NCBI GenBank assembly: GCA_944358895.1
Contig: CALVSB010000002.1
Coordinates: forward strand, 66,969 to 116,203
Length of the DNA stretch: 49,235 bases
Direction of reading: 5' to 3'
DNA from: an uncultured Bacilli bacterium
GTDB taxonomy: Bacteria > Bacillota_I > Bacilli_A > RFN20 > CAG-826
Numbering within the stretch: position 1 is the stretch's first letter; each line of letters opens with the position of its first letter. Below the pieces are notes generated by a model. It was given only the letters and a program-made list of their open reading frames with translations. It did not search any database and had not been told where the DNA came from. Position numbers and translations under genes: made by a program. Below, one piece after another: positions 42,201-49,235 of this stretch.

Positions 42201-44344
42201 AGACAGTAAAGCAACTAGTCGGGTTCATCCATGGCTACTGGAGGGAAACACTCCTGACCTGGGCCATGGTTTTCATTGAGACGGCTTGCGAGATTCTCGT
42301 CGCCTTCTTCACCCAGTACGTCGTCAACTCGGTCCGCCAGGCCGAGATGGTGGGCCAACAGCAAGAAGGTCTCAATAACCTTTACATGTATTCCGGCATC
42401 ATTGCCGGGCTGGCCATCGTCGCGGCCGTCACCGGCATCGCGGCCGGCTACTGGGCTGCCGCCAGCGCCGCCGGCTTCGCTAAGAACCTCCGGGAAGCGA
42501 TGTTCGTTAAAATCCAATCCTATTCCTTCAAGAACATCGACCACTTCTCGACTTCTTCCATCGTCACCCGGACGACGACCGACGTCACCAACGTCCAGAA
42601 TGCCTTCATGCAAATCATCCGGGCGGTCATGCGGGCTCCCTTCATGATGATTTTCGCGACCGTCATGTGCTTCGTCACCGCTTGGGAGCTGGCTTGGGTC
42701 TTCCTCATCGTCATCCCCGTCGTCCTCTTCCTCCTTCTTTTCATTGCGAAGTTCGTCCATCCGACTTTCGAAAAGATCTTCACGACCTACGACACCCTCA
42801 ACCAGGAGGTGCAGGAAAACGTCGACGGCATCCGAGTCGTCAAAAGCTTCGATCGCGAAGAGTACCAAAGGGCCAAATTCGGGAAGGTTTCCAAATTCAT
42901 CTACGATTCCTTCATCTATGTCGAGCGCATCCTTTCCTTCAATAACCCGATCATGCAGGGAACGGTCTTCCTTTCCATCCTCCTCATCTCTTACTTCTGC
43001 TCGGAAATCATCGTGAGCAGCAGCGCACAAGCCCTTGACGTCGGCGCCCTTTCGACTCTCGTCTCCTATACGATGATGATCATGATGAGCCTCATGCTCA
43101 TCTCGATGGTCTACGTCATGATCATCATTGCCCGGAACTCGGCCGAGCGTATCGTCGAGATCATCGACGAAGAGCCCGACATCGTGAGCCCCCGTTCCGA
43201 CGAGCGGGCCCTTCCGGAAGGCAAGATTTCCTTCAAGGGCGGCCGCGTCTATATCGAGGCCGGCGGCGAGAAGGCCGAGGAAATGGTTTCCGTCCCCTTC
43301 TTCAAGTCCGGAACCCGAGTCTATCTCGATGCCCCGGGAGGCGCGACGGAACGCCTCCGGGCCGTCCTGATCCCGCGCTTCTATGCGCCGGATGGCCAGG
43401 AAATCAAGGATGTTCCTGCCCGAATTGAAGGCAACGCCCTGACCGTCGTTTACGGCGGCGCCGAGAAATCCCTCGCCCTTCCCGACACCGAGCTAACGGC
43501 CGGAAGCGAGACCGAGGTCGTTCTCGAAGACGGGGTGAGGCTCCGCTTTGGGGCAAAGATCGACAAGGTGAGCGGAGCGGTTACGACCGTCAAGGACGGC
43601 CAGGTCGATTTCGACCACGTGACCTTCGAATACAACAAAGGGAAGCCGGTTCTCCACGATATCGACCTCCACTTCAAACCGGGCGAGACCATCGGGATCA
43701 TCGGGCCGACCGGCTCTTCGAAGACGACCCTCGTTTCCCTCCTTGCCCGTCTCTACGACGTGACCGAAGGCTCGGTCAAGGTCGGCGGCATCGACGTTCG
43801 CGACTATCAATTGAAGTCGCTCCGGGACGCGGTGGCTGTCGTTCTCCAGAAGAACACCCTCTTCTCGGGCACGATCAGGAGCAACCTCCTTTGGGGCAAC
43901 GAGTATGCTCCGGACGAGGAAATCTGGCGGGCTTGCGACATTGCCCAGGCCACGCCCTTCATCAAGGGGTTCGCGGATGGCCTCGACCACCCGATCGCCG
44001 AAGGCGGGACCAACGTTTCCGGCGGCCAAAAGCAGCGCCTTTGCATCGCGCGGGCCCTGCTTAAGAACCCGAAGATCCTCATTCTCGACGATTCGACTTC
44101 GGCTTGCGATACCCATACCGATGCGATGATCCGGGAAGGGCTGGCCAATAGCCGCAAGGACGTAACCAAATTCATCATTGCCCAACGGGTTCTTTCGGTG
44201 CGGGATTGCGACCACATCCTCGTCATCGACGAAGGGCGAATCATCGCCAGCGGCAATAACGCAGAACTCATGGAGAACTGCAACGTTTACCGCGAACTCT
44301 ACGAATCCCAGCTGAAAGGAGGCGACTTCGATGCCGCGGAATAA
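42197..44344 (+). CDS. ABC exporter subunit with degenerate ATP site and inserted domain
   Basis: Half-transporter of 715 residues: six membrane spans to about residue 320, then a nucleotide-binding domain from about 466. Between them sits an extra segment of about 125 residues (roughly 335-463). It is rich in beta strands and glycine (for example GGRVYIEAGGEKAEEMV), which ordinary exporters lack. Walker A is GPTGSSKTTL and the signature is VSGGQKQRLCIAR. The catalytic glutamate after Walker B is Asp (ILILDDSTSACD), and the switch histidine is Gln (IIAQRVLS). This is the degenerate partner pattern known from TM287/288 and BmrCD, so it should pair with the next gene. The substrate is unknown; drug or peptide export is inferred from marR. 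Confidence 0.92.
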   Translation: MKTVKQLVGFIHGYWRETLLTWAMVFIETACEILVAFFTQYVVNSVRQAEMVGQQQEGLNNLYMYSGIIAGLAIVAAVTGIAAGYWAAASAAGFAKNLREAMFVKIQSYSFKNIDHFSTSSIVTRTTTDVTNVQNAFMQIIRAVMRAPFMMIFATVMCFVTAWELAWVFLIVIPVVLFLLLFIAKFVHPTFEKIFTTYDTLNQEVQENVDGIRVVKSFDREEYQRAKFGKVSKFIYDSFIYVERILSFNNPIMQGTVFLSILLISYFCSEIIVSSSAQALDVGALSTLVSYTMMIMMSLMLISMVYVMIIIARNSAERIVEIIDEEPDIVSPRSDERALPEGKISFKGGRVYIEAGGEKAEEMVSVPFFKSGTRVYLDAPGGATERLRAVLIPRFYAPDGQEIKDVPARIEGNALTVVYGGAEKSLALPDTELTAGSETEVVLEDGVRLRFGAKIDKVSGAVTTVKDGQVDFDHVTFEYNKGKPVLHDIDLHFKPGETIGIIGPTGSSKTTLVSLLARLYDVTEGSVKVGGIDVRDYQLKSLRDAVAVVLQKNTLFSGTIRSNLLWGNEYAPDEEIWRACDIAQATPFIKGFADGLDHPIAEGGTNVSGGQKQRLCIARALLKNPKILILDDSTSACDTHTDAMIREGLANSRKDVTKFIIAQRVLSVRDCDHILVIDEGRIIASGNNAELMENCNVYRELYESQLKGGDFDAAE

Positions 44345-46292
44345 TCTCAGGAGCACCGTCAAAGGCGGAGCCATGAACGTCTCAAAGAAAGACCGGCGCG
44401 GGGCCATCGGCCGCCTCGTCAAGATGGTCCTCAAGGACTACCCTTGGCAGTTTGCCTTCGTTCTTCTTTGCATCATCTTCAATAGCGGCGCCGGCGCGGT
44501 CGGCAGCTATATCGTCGGCACCGTCTTAGTCGACGACTACATCAGCCCGGCTCTCAAGGCCGGAGCCACGACGCTCCCGCCGGAGTTCACGATCATGATC
44601 TGCGTGATGGCGGGGGTCTATGCCCTCGGCCTTGTCGGCGGCTACTTCTACAACTACTTCATGGCCAAAATCGCCCAAGGGGTCATGAAGAAGATCCGCG
44701 ACGATCTCTTCAACCACATGCTCGCGCTCCCGATTTCCTACTTTGACACGAGGACCCACGGCGACATCATGTCGATCTACACCAATGACGTCGACGCCCT
44801 CCGCGAATTCCTTTCCCGGGCCCTCCCGATGATTGCCTCGGCCATTGCGACGATGGTCATTTGCCTCGTCATGATGCTCATCACCGACTTCCTCCTCACG
44901 GCGGTCGTCCTCGTCTTTGCCATCGTGATGTTCCTTCTTACCAGGATCATCGCCAAGCGTTCGGCCAAGTACTTCATCTCCCAGCAGATCGAACTCGGCA
45001 AGACGAACGGCTACATCGAGGAAATGGTCACGGGCCAGAAAGTGGTCAAGGTCTTCAACTACGAGGAACGCAACATCAAGCACTTCCGCGAGCATAACGA
45101 CGACCTCTATGCATACTCGGTCAAGGCCAACCGCTATGCCTCGATCCTCATGCCGACCGTCAACCAACTCGGCAACCTCCAGTACGCGATCATCGCCCTC
45201 CTCGGCGGCATCGCGATCGTCATGGGCGCCCAGAACGGCTTTATGTCGCTCTCCCTCACCGGTTTCCACGCCATTGAGGTCGGCAACATCATCTCCTTCC
45301 TCATGTTCTCCAAATCCTTCGTCCAGCCGATCGGCCAAGTCTCCCAGCAGCTCAACATCGCGGCTCTTGCCCTTGCCGGGGCCTCCCGCATCTTCGCGAT
45401 GGGCGACGAGCCGAGCGAAACCGATGAAGGCTATGTCGAGCTCTGCTACGCGAAAGAGGACGAAAACGGCAATCCGGTCGAAAGCAGCGAACGGACCGGC
45501 AAATGGGCTTGGAAGCATCCGCACAAGGACGGCTCCCCGACGACCTACACCTGGCTCCGCGGCAAGATCGACATGTACGACGTCGACTTTGCCTATAGCA
45601 ACGGCAAGACCGTCCTCCACGACATTTCCCTCTATGCTAAGCCGGGCCAGAAGATTGCTTTCGTCGGCCCGACCGGGGCCGGCAAGACGACGATCACCAA
45701 TCTCTTGACCCGTTTCTACGACATCGCCGACGGCAAGGTCCGCTACGATGACATCAACATCAACAAGATCAAGAAGAGCGACCTCCGTCGGTCGCTTGGC
45801 ATGGTCCTTCAGGACACCAAGCTCTTCACCGGCACCGTCCGCGAGAACATCCGCTTCGGCCGCCTCGACGCGACCGACGAGGAGGTCGAGCGGGCTGCGA
45901 AGCTGGCCAATGCCGACAGCTTCATCCAGAACCTGCCGAACGGCTACGACACCGTCCTCATCAACGGCGGCGCCTCCCTCTCGCAGGGCCAGCGCCAATT
46001 GCTCTCGATTGCCCGTTGCGCGGTCAGCGACCCGCCCGTCATGATTCTCGACGAGGCCACGAGCTCGATCGACAGCCGGACCGAGGCCCTCGTCCAGGAT
46101 GGGATGGACGCCATCATGAAGGGGCGGACCGTCTTCGTCATCGCCCACCGTCTATCCACCATTCAGAACAGCGACGTCATCATGGTCCTCGACCAAGGTC
46201 GCATCATCGAGCGCGGCAACCACGACGACCTCATCGCCAAGAAGGGCAAGTACTACCAACTCTACACCGGCCACCAGGCGGCCAACACCTGA
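44331..46292 (+). CDS. ABC exporter subunit with consensus ATP site
   Basis: Second half-transporter, 653 residues, overlapping the previous gene by 14 bp and preceded by AAAGGAGG 6 nt before the ATG. It has six spans and a nucleotide-binding domain with Walker A GPTGAGKTTITNL and the signature LSQGQRQLLSIAR. Intact catalytic residues follow in MILDEATSSID and VIAHRLSTI. A smaller insertion of about 45 residues (from about 360) with ERTGKWAWKHPHKDG lies before the ATPase domain; similar segments occur in many Clostridia and Bacilli exporters. Together with the upstream subunit it would make a heterodimer with one active and one impaired ATP site. It ends at a strong terminator. Confidence 0.94.
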   Translation: MPRNNLRSTVKGGAMNVSKKDRRGAIGRLVKMVLKDYPWQFAFVLLCIIFNSGAGAVGSYIVGTVLVDDYISPALKAGATTLPPEFTIMICVMAGVYALGLVGGYFYNYFMAKIAQGVMKKIRDDLFNHMLALPISYFDTRTHGDIMSIYTNDVDALREFLSRALPMIASAIATMVICLVMMLITDFLLTAVVLVFAIVMFLLTRIIAKRSAKYFISQQIELGKTNGYIEEMVTGQKVVKVFNYEERNIKHFREHNDDLYAYSVKANRYASILMPTVNQLGNLQYAIIALLGGIAIVMGAQNGFMSLSLTGFHAIEVGNIISFLMFSKSFVQPIGQVSQQLNIAALALAGASRIFAMGDEPSETDEGYVELCYAKEDENGNPVESSERTGKWAWKHPHKDGSPTTYTWLRGKIDMYDVDFAYSNGKTVLHDISLYAKPGQKIAFVGPTGAGKTTITNLLTRFYDIADGKVRYDDININKIKKSDLRRSLGMVLQDTKLFTGTVRENIRFGRLDATDEEVERAAKLANADSFIQNLPNGYDTVLINGGASLSQGQRQLLSIARCAVSDPPVMILDEATSSIDSRTEALVQDGMDAIMKGRTVFVIAHRLSTIQNSDVIMVLDQGRIIERGNHDDLIAKKGKYYQLYTGHQAANT

Positions 46293-46307
46293 TCGCCTTG
46301 CCTTATG

Positions 46308-46338
46308 ACCCCGGCCCGAGAGCCGGGGTTTTCTTTTT
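46308..46338 (+). terminator. Intrinsic terminator of the marR-ABC operon
   Basis: ACCCCGGC and GCCGGGGT pair perfectly around CCGAGA, followed by TTTTCTTTTT. Confidence 0.9.
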
Positions 46339-46379
46339 CACGCTCCAGGCGTGAAACGCGGCGCGAAAATAGGTAAAAT
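46336..46379 (+). promoter_or_regulatory. lysS promoter region with an inverted repeat
   Basis: TTTCACGC and GCGTGAAA (46336-46343 / 46349-46356) are perfect inverted repeats 5 nt apart. A -10 TAAAAT lies at 46374-46379, and the place for its -35 (about 46351-46356) falls within the right arm, so a bound regulator or a hairpin could affect initiation. The repeat overlaps the T-run of the previous terminator. Confidence 0.45.
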
Positions 46380-46407
46380 CTCTACGCATTTTTCAGGGGT
46401 AACAACG

Positions 46408-47892
46408 ATGGAAGAAACGAAACTGTCTGACCAGGAAGAAGCCCGCCGGGCCAAGCTTCCGAAGTATGAGGAACTCGGGGTCGATCCCTTTGGGTCCCGT
46501 TATGAATGGAAAGACCGGATTTGCGACATCCGGGCCGCTTTTGCGGAGAAAACGGCCGAGGAACTGGAAGCCTCTCCGGTCCACGTCAACGTCGCCGGCC
46601 GCCTCATGGCCATCCGGCGGATGGGCAAGGCGAGCTTTGCCAAGCTGAAGGACACTCTCGGCTCGATCCAGCTTTGGATTGGGAAGGATGTCGTGGGCGA
46701 GCACTCCTATGCCGTCTTCAAGCTGGCCGATCTCGGCGACATCGTCGGGGTCGAGGGAACCCTCATGAAAACGCGGACCGGGGAGTTAACGATCCGGGTC
46801 GAGAAGTACACCCACCTCGTGAAGTGCCTGAAGCCGCTCCCGGAGAAGTTCCACGGCCTTACCGATACCGAGGACCGTTACCGGAAACGCTACCTTGACC
46901 TCCTTGTCAACGACGACTCGAGGAAAATCGCCTTGGCCCGCCCCCGGATCATCCGCGGCATTCAGAAGTACTGCGACGAGCGCGGCTTCGTCGAAGTCGA
47001 GACTTCGATTCTCTCCCCGATTCTCGGCGGCGCGGCCGCCCGGCCGTTCGTGACGCACCACAATGCCCTCGACAAGGATTTCTACCTGCGGATTGCCACC
47101 GAGCTGAACCTCAAGAAGTGCATGGTCGGCGGCATCGACCGGGTCTATGAAATCGGCCGCATCTTCCGGAACGAAGGCATCGACGCCAAGCACAACCCGG
47201 AATTCACGACGATCGAGCTCTACCAAGCCTATGGCGATCTTCGCGACATGGCGGCCTGGGTCGAAGGACTCCTCCACGAGCTTGCCGACAAGGTCATGGG
47301 CAAGGAAATCTTCCGTTGGCGCGGCTACGACATCGATCTCTCGAAGCCGTTCAACAGCATCTCGCAAGCCGAGGCCATCAAGGAAAAAACCGGTATCGAT
47401 TTCGCGGAGGACATCCCCTTCGAGAAAGCGGTGGAGCTGGCCAAGGAGCACAAGGTGCCTCTCGAGAAAGCTTGGAACTCGACCGGCTACATCATGCAGG
47501 CCTTCTTTGACGAGTTTGTCGAGCCGACCCTCATCCAGCCGACCTTCGTCCACACCTATCCGATCGAGGTCTCGCCGCTCACCAAGAAGACGGCCGACCC
47601 GCGCTTCGTCGACCGCTTCGAACTCTTCATCGGCGGGACCGAGTTCTGCAACGCATATAGCGAGCTCAACAACCCCTTCGACCAGAAGGAGCGCTTCGAG
47701 GCCCAGCTGGCGGCCCGGGAACGGGGCGACGAAGAAGCCGCCGACATTGACTTCTCCTTCCTCGACGCCCTTGAGTATGGGATGCCCCCGGCCGGCGGCA
47801 TCGGGCTCGGGATCGACCGCCTCACGATGCTCCTTACCGAGCAGGAGACGATCCGCGAGGTTCTCCTCTTCCCGACCCTCAAGGACAAGTAA
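46408..47892 (+). CDS. lysS: Lysyl-tRNA synthetase (class II)
   Basis: Charges tRNA(Lys). The 494-residue protein has an N-terminal OB-fold anticodon domain (VNVAGRLMAIRRMGKASF). The class II core follows: motif 1 region RPRIIRGIQKYCDERGFVEV-like, motif 2 FRNEGIDAKHNPEFTTIELY, and motif 3 GGIGLGIDRLTML. I use the ATG at 46408 because AGGGG is 8 nt upstream; the frame extends 19 codons further into promoter sequence. No T-box leader is seen. The order dusB-lysS is as in Bacillus, interrupted here by the marR-ABC operon. It ends at a terminator. Confidence 0.97.
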   Translation: MEETKLSDQEEARRAKLPKYEELGVDPFGSRYEWKDRICDIRAAFAEKTAEELEASPVHVNVAGRLMAIRRMGKASFAKLKDTLGSIQLWIGKDVVGEHSYAVFKLADLGDIVGVEGTLMKTRTGELTIRVEKYTHLVKCLKPLPEKFHGLTDTEDRYRKRYLDLLVNDDSRKIALARPRIIRGIQKYCDERGFVEVETSILSPILGGAAARPFVTHHNALDKDFYLRIATELNLKKCMVGGIDRVYEIGRIFRNEGIDAKHNPEFTTIELYQAYGDLRDMAAWVEGLLHELADKVMGKEIFRWRGYDIDLSKPFNSISQAEAIKEKTGIDFAEDIPFEKAVELAKEHKVPLEKAWNSTGYIMQAFFDEFVEPTLIQPTFVHTYPIEVSPLTKKTADPRFVDRFELFIGGTEFCNAYSELNNPFDQKERFEAQLAARERGDEEAADIDFSFLDALEYGMPPAGGIGLGIDRLTMLLTEQETIREVLLFPTLKDK

Positions 47893-47902
47893 ATTCCTAG
47901 AA

Positions 47903-47925
47903 AAGGGCCCAACCGCCCTTTTTCT
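47903..47925 (+). terminator. Intrinsic terminator after lysS
   Basis: AAGGGC pairs with GCCCTT around CCAACC and is followed by a T-rich run. A second small hairpin CTTTC-TATAA-GAAAG follows directly. Confidence 0.75.
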
Positions 47926-47980
47926 TTCTATAAGAAAGCGGAGGGAGGTCGCTGTCCCCTCTCCTTGCCGAAAATCCAAG

Positions 47981-48009
47981 TTGCCTCGACCTAGGTCGGA
48001 TAATATAAT
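47981..48009 (+). promoter_or_regulatory. Promoter of the rpsF-ssb-rpsR operon
   Basis: TTGCCT (47981-47986) and a perfect TATAAT (48004-48009) are 17 nt apart. Transcription from here gives a leader of about 80 nt before rpsF. Confidence 0.8.
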
Positions 48010-48015
48010 AATCCG

Positions 48016-48094
48016 GCCTCGTGAAGGACGGGGCTACACACTCTTATGGCCGTGCTTCGACGCGGCCCATAGACCGAAACTAGGAGGTGCGACA
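48016..48094 (+). promoter_or_regulatory. Structured rpsF leader, candidate S6:S18 autoregulatory RNA
   Basis: The leader contains a strong hairpin: TATGG and CCG on one side pair with CGG and CCATA on the other (about 48045-48071) around a TGCTTCGACG loop. GACCGAAAC and then AGGAGG follow. Leaders of rpsF in many bacteria bind the S6:S18 complex through a hairpin with a CCG box (established knowledge). The match here is general rather than exact. Confidence 0.4.
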
Positions 48095-48391
48095 ATGGAT
48101 AAGTACAGAAAGTACGAGATCATGTACATCCTGAACTCTTCGCTCGACGAAGAAGCCAGGAAGGCTGAGATCTCGAAGCTCCATGGCATCCTCGAGGCCG
48201 GTGGCGGCAAAGTCACCGACGTCAAGGAGCTGGGCGAGAAGACCTTCGCGTACCAGATCAAGAAGTTCACCAAGGGTTACTATGTCGTCGTCAAAGTCTC
48301 GACCGACATCGCTTCCCTCACTGAATTCCGTCGGATCGCGAAGCTCGACCAGAACGTCATCCGCAATCTTGTCATCAACGACAAGGAATAA
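48095..48391 (+). CDS. rpsF: 30S ribosomal protein S6
   Basis: Small-subunit protein that binds 16S rRNA together with S18. The 98-residue protein starts MDKYRKYEIMYILNSSLDEE and has GEKTFAYQIKKFTKGYYVV in the middle, typical for S6. The much longer frame reaching back to 47147 is antisense-like noise in lysS; the ATG at 48095 has AGGAGG 9 nt upstream and gives normal length. It is the first gene of the rpsF-ssb-rpsR operon, whose products act in translation and replication. Confidence 0.96.
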   Translation: MDKYRKYEIMYILNSSLDEEARKAEISKLHGILEAGGGKVTDVKELGEKTFAYQIKKFTKGYYVVVKVSTDIASLTEFRRIAKLDQNVIRNLVINDKE

Positions 48392-48417
48392 GCGAGAAAG
48401 CAGGATCTGAATCGAAC

Positions 48418-48873
48418 ATGTTGAACCGCGTCATTCTCATTGGCCGCATGACCCGCGACCCCGAGCTCCGCAAGACCACTTCCGGTCTTTCCGTCCTTTC
48501 CTTCAGGATTGCCGTCGACGATAACCGCAAGGGTCCCAACGGCGAGAAGCAAACTCTCTTCATCGGATGCTCGGTGTTCGGGCAACGGGCGGAGACGGTC
48601 AGCAAATTCACCCACAAGGGCAGCCTTGTCGGGGTGGACGGCCGCCTTCAGCAACGGACCTACACCGATCGGAATGGCAACAATGTCACCACGACCGAGG
48701 TCGTGTGCGACAGCGTCGAGTTCCTCGACCCCAAAGGCGCCAAGGTTGGCGACAGCGGCTACGAAAGCGATATGCCTTCGGCCCCGCGCCCGACCTCGCC
48801 GCGTCCGGATCCGAGCCAGGAACCGAGCTTTGACGGCGGTTTCGACATCAAAGACGATGACATGCCTTTTTAA
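48418..48873 (+). CDS. ssb: Single-stranded DNA-binding protein
   Basis: OB-fold protein that coats single-stranded DNA at the fork. The 151-residue protein starts MLNRVILIGRMTRDPELRKT and has FIGCSVFGQRAETVSKF and RLQQRTYTDRNGN in the OB domain. A Pro/Ser-rich linker follows (APRPTSPRPDPSQEP), and the protein ends in the acidic tip DDDMPF, which recruits partner proteins. The ribosome-binding site is weak. Its place between rpsF and rpsR is the standard Bacillota arrangement. Confidence 0.97.
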   Translation: MLNRVILIGRMTRDPELRKTTSGLSVLSFRIAVDDNRKGPNGEKQTLFIGCSVFGQRAETVSKFTHKGSLVGVDGRLQQRTYTDRNGNNVTTTEVVCDSVEFLDPKGAKVGDSGYESDMPSAPRPTSPRPDPSQEPSFDGGFDIKDDDMPF

Positions 48874-48894
48874 CGAAGAAAGGAAACAATAGCC

Positions 48895-49125
48895 ATGGCT
48901 TACAAGAAAATGCGCCCTCGCAAGAAGGTTTGCTACTTCACGAAGAACCACATCAAGTACATCGACTACAAGGATGTGGAACTTCTCCAGCGCTTCATCA
49001 ATGCCGATGGGAAGATCGCCCCGCGCGCTTCGACCGGCACCAGCGCCAAGTATCAACGCCAGCTTGCCACGGCCATCAAGAACGCCCGCTACATGGGACT
49101 TCTCCCGTACCCGGGCCAACACTAA
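48895..49125 (+). CDS. rpsR: 30S ribosomal protein S18
   Basis: A 76-residue basic protein of the small subunit that pairs with S6. The motifs [28 protein letters not shown] and the rRNA-binding [20 protein letters not shown] are typical. One cysteine is kept in KVCYF; zinc-type S18 has more. The ribosome-binding site GAAAGGA precedes the ATG. The operon should end just after the gene, but the terminator there looks broken by an insertion sequence (see the IS entry). Confidence 0.97.
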   Translation: MAYKKMRPRKKVCYFTKNHIKYIDYKDVELLQRFINADGKIAPRASTGTSAKYQRQLATAIKNARYMGLLPYPGQH

Positions 49126-49139
49126 TCAATTGATCGAAC

Positions 49140-49154
49140 AAAAAGAGCCCGCCG
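49140..49154 (+). terminator. Left arm of the rpsR terminator, interrupted
   Basis: AAAAAGAGCCCGCCG, 14 nt after the rpsR stop, looks like the first arm of an A-rich, GC-stem terminator. The matching arm CGGCGGGCTCTTTTT is not found next to it; IS-like sequence follows instead. The inference needs the sequence beyond the window. Confidence 0.45.
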
Positions 49155-49156
49155 TC

Positions 49157-49235
49157 GATGAGATGAGACCCAAAAGTTGGACTTCCAACTGGAGGGTCTC
49201 TTTTCTATGAGGTTTACAAAGGAATTCAAATTGGA
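49157..49235 (+). mobile_element. Left end of an IS3-family-like element (continues beyond window)
   Basis: TGAGACCCAAAAGTTGGACT at 49165-49184 resembles the terminal inverted repeats of IS150-group IS3 elements, which typically read GACCCCAAAAAGTTGGAC. The same segment folds as a hairpin: GAGACCC (49165-49171 region) pairs with GGGTCTC (49194-49200), with an inner AGTTGG/CCAACT stem. The hairpin ends in TTTTC and may block transcription from outside. A transposase-like start follows at 49207. The exact left boundary could be anywhere from 49155 to 49165. Confidence 0.6.
49207..49235 (+). CDS. Start of a transposase OrfA-like gene (truncated by window end)
   Basis: Only nine full codons are visible: MRFTKEFKL, after GGAGGG about 10 nt upstream. 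Small IS3-family OrfA proteins often open with a basic-aromatic stretch ending in EEFKL or KEFKLE before their helix-turn-helix, so this fits with the terminal repeat just upstream. The fragment is too short to be sure by itself. Confidence 0.5.

Noticed and set aside
47147-48094. Long N-terminal extension of the rpsF frame back into lysS
   Set aside because: The extension overlaps lysS out of frame and is low-complexity; the start at 48095 has AGGAGG and gives the exact S6 length.

Overview
The window is a replication-origin region from a GC-rich member of the Bacillota, class Bacilli. Three things point there. The gene order around the origin is rnpA-rpmH-oriC-dnaA-dnaN-yaaA-recF-gyrB-gyrA. 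RNase M5 and the S4 protein RqcP are both present. The right half keeps the Bacillus order pth-mfd-rqcP-tilS-ftsH-dusB-lysS. The sporulation and division genes that Bacillus interleaves there are absent. UGA is used as a stop and UGG for Trp, so the code is standard, unlike Mycoplasma. An uncultured intestinal Bacilli or Erysipelotrichia-like lineage is my best guess; no 16S gene is available to confirm it.

Layout. Positions 1-9615 run leftward from the origin: a truncated glycosyltransferase, gyrA, gyrB, recF, yaaA, dnaN and dnaA. oriC is bipartite. A dense DnaA-box array lies at 9664-10009 between dnaA and rpmH, and an unwinding module (two boxes, a GC spacer and TAA trios) lies at 8142-8175 between dnaA and dnaN. 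Positions 10174-20062 run rightward with housekeeping genes: rpmH, rnpA, yidC, khpB/jag, a membrane protein, mnmE, tatD, rnmV, rsmA, ispE and glmU. Two near-consensus parS sites sit at the tatD/rnmV junction.

Positions 20100-32700 are the accessory part. They hold a small beta-repeat protein, an orphan RelB/DinJ antitoxin with a repeated operator, a DUF362 ferredoxin-like protein, a frameshifted macrodomain gene and a sugar O-acetyltransferase. They also hold ppdK with a long structured leader, a repeat lipoprotein and its decayed copy, a GDPD phosphodiesterase, an FGGY kinase, a TetR regulator and a flavodoxin-like protein. Positions 32711-41629 return to core genes (pth, mfd, rqcP, tilS, ftsH, dusB). 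Next come a MarR regulator with a heterodimeric ABC exporter, then lysS, then the rpsF-ssb-rpsR operon. At the right edge an IS3-like element appears to have inserted into the rpsR terminator.

How it works together. The core genes supply initiation (DnaA, DnaN, gyrase, SSB), ribosome and tRNA biogenesis (L34, S6, S18, RnpA, MnmE, TilS, DusB, RsmA, RNase M5, LysRS, Pth, RqcP), membrane-protein insertion and quality control (YidC, FtsH) and precursor supply (IspE, GlmU). Almost every gene is co-oriented with replication; the exceptions are the acetyltransferase, ppdK and tetR. Several genes lack a Shine-Dalgarno sequence and have a -10 hexamer only 5-9 nt before the ATG, which suggests leaderless transcription. 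No tRNA, rRNA or CRISPR array was seen.
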